Position numbers and translations under genes: made by a program. Of a stretch of DNA of 64,000 nt, positions 60,936 to 64,000 are shown piece after piece. The stretch is from NCBI RefSeq assembly GCF_036250755.1, contig NZ_CP109583.1:6921501-6985500 (forward strand), given 5' to 3'. The notes under the pieces were generated by a model. That model was not told where the DNA came from, did not search any database, and saw only the letters and a program-made list of their open reading frames with translations. Each line of letters opens with the position of its first letter. Position 1 is the stretch's first letter. The DNA is from Streptomyces uncialis (GTDB lineage Bacteria > Actinomycetota > Actinomycetes > Streptomycetales > Streptomycetaceae).

Positions 60936-61835
60936 ATGGGCTGGGCGGTCCTCTACATCGCGTTCGGCATCGTCGCGCTGTGGCTGCTGGGTGAAGTGCT
61001 GTTGCAGTACAAGGCGAGGCTGCGCTGGCGGCTGCTGGCCTTCAGCGGCTTCCTCGCCGTGGTCATCGGTGTGCTGCTGCCGTCGGTGATCGTGATCGGA
61101 ATCGGCGCGATGGCGTTCGCCGTCGGGCAGACGTACGTGACGATGTCGTTCCGCCGGGGCTTCTCCACCGGCTGGGCCATCGGCGGCCGGCCGGGCGCCA
61201 GCAAGCGCCGCCGGGGCGGCGGACATCAGGAACCCGCGCTCCAGGTCTCCGGACTGGAAGCGGACGACAACCCGTACGCGGCGGGCGACTTCGGCGCCGC
61301 ACCGCACCCGGGGAACGACGGCTTCCCCTACGAGGCCGCCGGACCGGAGCCGGTCACCATGGTCCACGCACCGGTCCACGCGCCGGAGCCGATGCCCGAC
61401 GACACCGGCGGCTACGGCGTCTACAGCGAGTCCCCGCAGCCCCCCGCGTCCCCCGGCCAGGACTTCGGCTACGACACCTACTCCGGCTACGACCAGGGCC
61501 ACGGCTACGACCAGGGCGGGCAGCGCTACGCCGCCTACTCCGACCCGTACATCGGCACCCAGACCTATGACGGCGTCGGCGCCTCCTACGACCCCTACGG
61601 CCGCCAGGGCCATGAGCAGGCCCCGCAGCACGACCCGTACGCCCCGGGCGGCGGCTACCAGGAGACCCCGCCGGGCGGCGTCTGGGTCCCGCAGCAGCGC
61701 GGCACCCCCGAGGGCGCCCCGTACTCCGGCGAGCCCGCGCCCGACCAGCAGCACTACCCGTATCCCCCGCAGGGCGACGGCTACCGCTCCGACCAGGACA
61801 CCGGCTACGACGAGCGGCAGCCCTACCACTACTGA
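60936..61835 (+). CDS. Membrane protein with Tyr/Gly/Pro/Gln-rich cytoplasmic tail
   Basis: Unassigned protein of 299 aa. Two to three hydrophobic helices (about 3-22, 32-50, 50-66) are followed by a basic patch SKRRRGGG and about 200 residues of disordered sequence rich in Tyr, Gly, Asp, Pro and Gln with many YD and GY repeats, for example DFGYDTYSGYDQGHGYDQGG. Such tails can condense or act as Tyr-phosphorylation or binding platforms. The gene is 45 bp after metF and may be cotranscribed. Function unknown. Confidence 0.8.
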   Translation: MGWAVLYIAFGIVALWLLGEVLLQYKARLRWRLLAFSGFLAVVIGVLLPSVIVIGIGAMAFAVGQTYVTMSFRRGFSTGWAIGGRPGASKRRRGGGHQEPALQVSGLEADDNPYAAGDFGAAPHPGNDGFPYEAAGPEPVTMVHAPVHAPEPMPDDTGGYGVYSESPQPPASPGQDFGYDTYSGYDQGHGYDQGGQRYAAYSDPYIGTQTYDGVGASYDPYGRQGHEQAPQHDPYAPGGGYQETPPGGVWVPQQRGTPEGAPYSGEPAPDQQHYPYPPQGDGYRSDQDTGYDERQPYHY

Positions 61836-61870
61836 GCCCGCGCCCGCCGCCGGTGCGCGGCGGGCGTGCC

Positions 61871-63388
61871 TCACTGGGAGCCGCGGAACTCCGGCCCCTC
61901 CACGATCAGTCCGGCCACCAGCGCCCCTGACATACCCGCGTGCGGCAGCCCGCCGCCGGGGTGCGACCAGCCGCCGACGGTGTACAGCCCGGGGACCCGG
62001 GTGGTGTTCGACGGGCTCAGCAGCCGCCCTCCGGCCGCCGCGAGCGCCGGGGCGGGCACCGCCCCGCCCGGCGCGCCCGTCGCCTCCTCGATGTCCGCCG
62101 GGGTGCGCACCTCGTGCCACAGCAGCCGCTCCCGCAGCCTCGGCACCGCGCGCCCGGCCGTGTCGATCATCCGCTCGGCCAGCCCCAGCACCTCGTCCCG
62201 CCGGTCGCCCGCTCCCGCGCCCGCCGCGACCGTCGCCGTGAGCGTCACCGCCTCGTGCTCCGCGTCGGGCACGCCCGCGGGGTCACCGGTGCTCAGCACG
62301 GCCACCGTGGGCCGCTCCGGCAGCCCCGGTACGGCACCGGACAGGGCGTCCAACTCGCCGTCACGGTCGGTCGTGTGGACCACCGTGCGGTACGCGGTGC
62401 CCTCGGGGCGGGCGCCCCGCAGCGCCAGCATCACCGTGAGCCGACTGGCGGTCCCCGGGCGGGCCGGGACGGCCTCCGGCGCGCGCGGCTCCGTGCCCGG
62501 GAGCATCCCCGCCAGCACGGCGGGCGCCACCCCGGCGACCACATGGTCCGCCTCGGTCACGGAGCCGTCGGCCAGCTCGACGCCGACCGCTCGGCCGTCC
62601 TTCTCCACGATCCGGGTCACCGCCGTGCCGAAGCGGAACTCCACCCGGCGCGCCAGACACCGCTCATGGACGGCCCGCGCCAGCTCGCGCATACCGCCGC
62701 CCACCGACCACACCCCGAACGTCTGCTCCAGGTACGCCAGCACCGACGCGCCCGCCGGGGCCGTCCTCGGGTCGAGCCCCCACTCCAGCGGATAGCTCTC
62801 CAGCAGGGCGCGCAGCCGTGGCTCGCCCGCCAGCTCCAGCTCGGCGATCCCGCTCACGGTCGTCGCCACCAGGTCGCGGCGCAGCAGCCGCTTGCGGGGC
62901 AGCGCCGGGTACGGCTCACGCTCCGCCAGCACCTCCCAGTTCGGCCACAGGGGCTCCTCCAGGAGCGGGCGGCGGGCCCGGTCCCAGGCGTCCCGGGCGC
63001 GGTTGACGAACGCCGCCCACAGCGCGCCCGCGTCCCCGCCGAGCGCGGTGTCCAGCGCCTCGGCGACGCCCGCGCGCGACGCGTGGGGCAGGAACACCTC
63101 CGTGCCGTCCGCGAAGACATGGCGGGACGCGGGCTCCACCTGCGACAGCTCGACGCACCGCTCCAGCGGCTCCTTGCCGGTCTTGACGAACAGATCGCGC
63201 TGCACGGCGGGCAGCAGCAGCAGACCGGGGCCCGTGTCGAACGTGAATCCGTCCCGCGCGAAGGAGCCCACGGCACCGCCGTAGGTGTCCCCGCGCTCAA
63301 GGACCACCACGCTGTGGCCCGCGATGGCCAGCCGCGCGGCGGCCGCCATGGCGCCCATGCCCGCGCCGATCACCGCAATCCGTCCCAT
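61871..63388 (-). CDS. Phytoene-desaturase-like FAD oxidoreductase
   Basis: FAD amine-oxidase-type enzyme of 505 aa of the CrtI-like group. The N-terminal nucleotide motif is IAVIGAGMGAMAAAARLAIAGHSVVVLERGDTYGGAVGSF and the C-terminal motif is PGLYTVGGWSHPGGGLPHAGMSGALVAGLIVE, the usual CrtI ending. The substrate may be a carotenoid or another polyprenoid, but no carotenoid gene cluster is visible in this window, so the role is open. Confidence 0.88.
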   Translation of the reverse strand: MGRIAVIGAGMGAMAAAARLAIAGHSVVVLERGDTYGGAVGSFARDGFTFDTGPGLLLLPAVQRDLFVKTGKEPLERCVELSQVEPASRHVFADGTEVFLPHASRAGVAEALDTALGGDAGALWAAFVNRARDAWDRARRPLLEEPLWPNWEVLAEREPYPALPRKRLLRRDLVATTVSGIAELELAGEPRLRALLESYPLEWGLDPRTAPAGASVLAYLEQTFGVWSVGGGMRELARAVHERCLARRVEFRFGTAVTRIVEKDGRAVGVELADGSVTEADHVVAGVAPAVLAGMLPGTEPRAPEAVPARPGTASRLTVMLALRGARPEGTAYRTVVHTTDRDGELDALSGAVPGLPERPTVAVLSTGDPAGVPDAEHEAVTLTATVAAGAGAGDRRDEVLGLAERMIDTAGRAVPRLRERLLWHEVRTPADIEEATGAPGGAVPAPALAAAGGRLLSPSNTTRVPGLYTVGGWSHPGGGLPHAGMSGALVAGLIVEGPEFRGSQ

Positions 63389-63914
63389 GCGGCGACTTTA
63401 TCGGCCACCACCGACAGCGCCGCCGGGAGGCCGCCGACAGGCCCCGCACGGGGTCCGTGGCGGCTCCGGCGACGGCCCCGACGAGGACGGCGGGCCCGGA
63501 CAAGAGGACGCGGGCCCAGACCTGAGTACCGGTACCTAGCGGCGGAGATGAGTACCCGCGCGGATGGGCCGCCACCCGGGGAAACGGGAGAGTGGAGGCA
63601 CGGAGGAGGACGCCGGAACGGTACCGCCGACACGGGGCGGCGGAACGGAATGGCGCTCCTTGACCGTGGCTCCCCCTGACCAGGGGAGCGGTGACCGAGG
63701 AGCCGGGGGGTGTCCAGGGCTCCACGGGCACAGGATCGCCGTGGCGACACGGAGGACCGCGAAAAATGGGGGACACGGGGGAACGCGCCGCTGCGGCGAG
63801 GGCTCAGGGGGATGAGCTTCGCTGGAGCGGCGCGTTCGTCCGCCGTGGGTCAGCGGTCGGTCCACCGCCCGCCCGCCGTACCGCCGTCTGCCGTCCCCGC
63901 GTCCGCCGCGCGTG
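63389..63914. other. Intergenic region without recognisable gene
   Basis: The 526 bp between the oxidoreductase start and the gene at the window end hold only short open frames with unremarkable composition. I see no riboswitch, tRNA or core repeat of the type found elsewhere. Confidence 0.6.
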
Positions 63915-64000
63915 TCAGGCGCCGCCGCCGACGCGTCCCTGGAGCAGCCGGGACAGTGCCGCGTGGACGTCGTCCAGTGAGCGTTCGGGCTGGAAGGAAC
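63915..64000 (-). CDS. C-terminal end of a truncated coding sequence
   Basis: The minus strand from the window edge translates as SFQPERSLDDVHAALSRLL followed by QGRVGGGA and TGA, 27 codons open to the edge with coding-like composition. It looks like the end of a helical protein. The family cannot be named from so little sequence. Confidence 0.5.
   Translation of the reverse strand, partial: SFQPERSLDDVHAALSRLLQGRVGGGA

Overview
The window reads as chromosomal DNA of a Streptomyces (or close relative). It is very GC-rich with strong third-position GC bias, uses GTG and TTG starts, and carries the actinobacterial SAM-IV riboswitch, a DmdR/IdeR-type iron box, a Streptomyces-style trp leader peptide, a MacRS-type two-component pair and the actinobacterial cytochrome bcc branch (diheme QcrC). 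From memory the gene order matches the core region of S. coelicolor around SCO2153 to SCO2101. Many genes also match, in the same order, the Mycobacterium tuberculosis region Rv2196-Rv2172c (qcrBAC-ctaE, trpD, NlpC/P60, pimB', fadD15, SRPBCC, ArsA-like, plsC-like, DAHP synthase, PknL, Rv2175c, metF-like). This is therefore old vertically inherited DNA and not an island. I see no transposase, phage, CRISPR, rRNA or tRNA gene.

Layout. 0.1-6.4 kb: an L,D-transpeptidase, a degenerate receiver protein and the respiratory set ctaE-qcrC-qcrA-qcrB. 6.6-12.6 kb: trpD, a SAM-IV-controlled cysteine-desulfurase-like enzyme, glycerate kinase and an anion transporter. 13-18.7 kb: a small secreted protein with a two-component system, a stand-alone RAM domain, a rhomboid protease, a zinc-ribbon protein and a NYN-domain protein. 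19-25.7 kb: envelope genes (two NlpC/P60 hydrolases, a HEATH lipoprotein, a membrane mannosyltransferase-like protein, PimB'). 25.9-33.2 kb: an ABC exporter divergent from a two-component system, FadD, a phosphoesterase and an SRPBCC protein. 34.3-45.5 kb: ArsA-like protein, SCO2127-like protein, glucokinase, an EEP phosphatase/nuclease, an esterase, PlsC, MacS/MacR, 6-phosphofructokinase and a D-lactate dehydrogenase-type enzyme. 45.4-49 kb: attenuated fused anthranilate synthase divergent from class II DAHP synthase. 49-64 kb: bacterioferritin with its ferredoxin, a molybdopterin oxidoreductase, endonuclease IV, a PASTA kinase, TPP-riboswitch-controlled thiOSG, an oxidoreductase, an Rv2175c homologue, thiE, metF, a Tyr-rich membrane protein and a CrtI-like oxidoreductase.

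Between the genes lie five clusters (about 7.68-8.19, 12.71-13.08, 33.2-34.26, 43.7-44.3 and 53.7-54.3 kb) of one non-coding repeat family built on the core CGCGGGGAACTGCGC and its complement. Each sits between two genes pointing the same way, just 3' of one of them. One cluster contains a nine-unit tandem array of about 70 bp, another a duplicated 153-bp dimer, and two share a 126-127 bp element at about 94% identity in opposite orientation. Nothing in these clusters looks coding, and they are the least explained part of the window.

Regulation visible in the sequence: SAM-IV and TPP riboswitches, a Trp-Trp-Trp leader peptide with hairpin, an iron box, a Crp-like palindrome upstream of pfkA, OmpR-type direct repeats, a 21-bp perfect palindrome over the ctaE start codon, and about a dozen genes whose -10 hexamer (TANNNT) lies 6-8 nt before the start codon, which predicts leaderless mRNAs.
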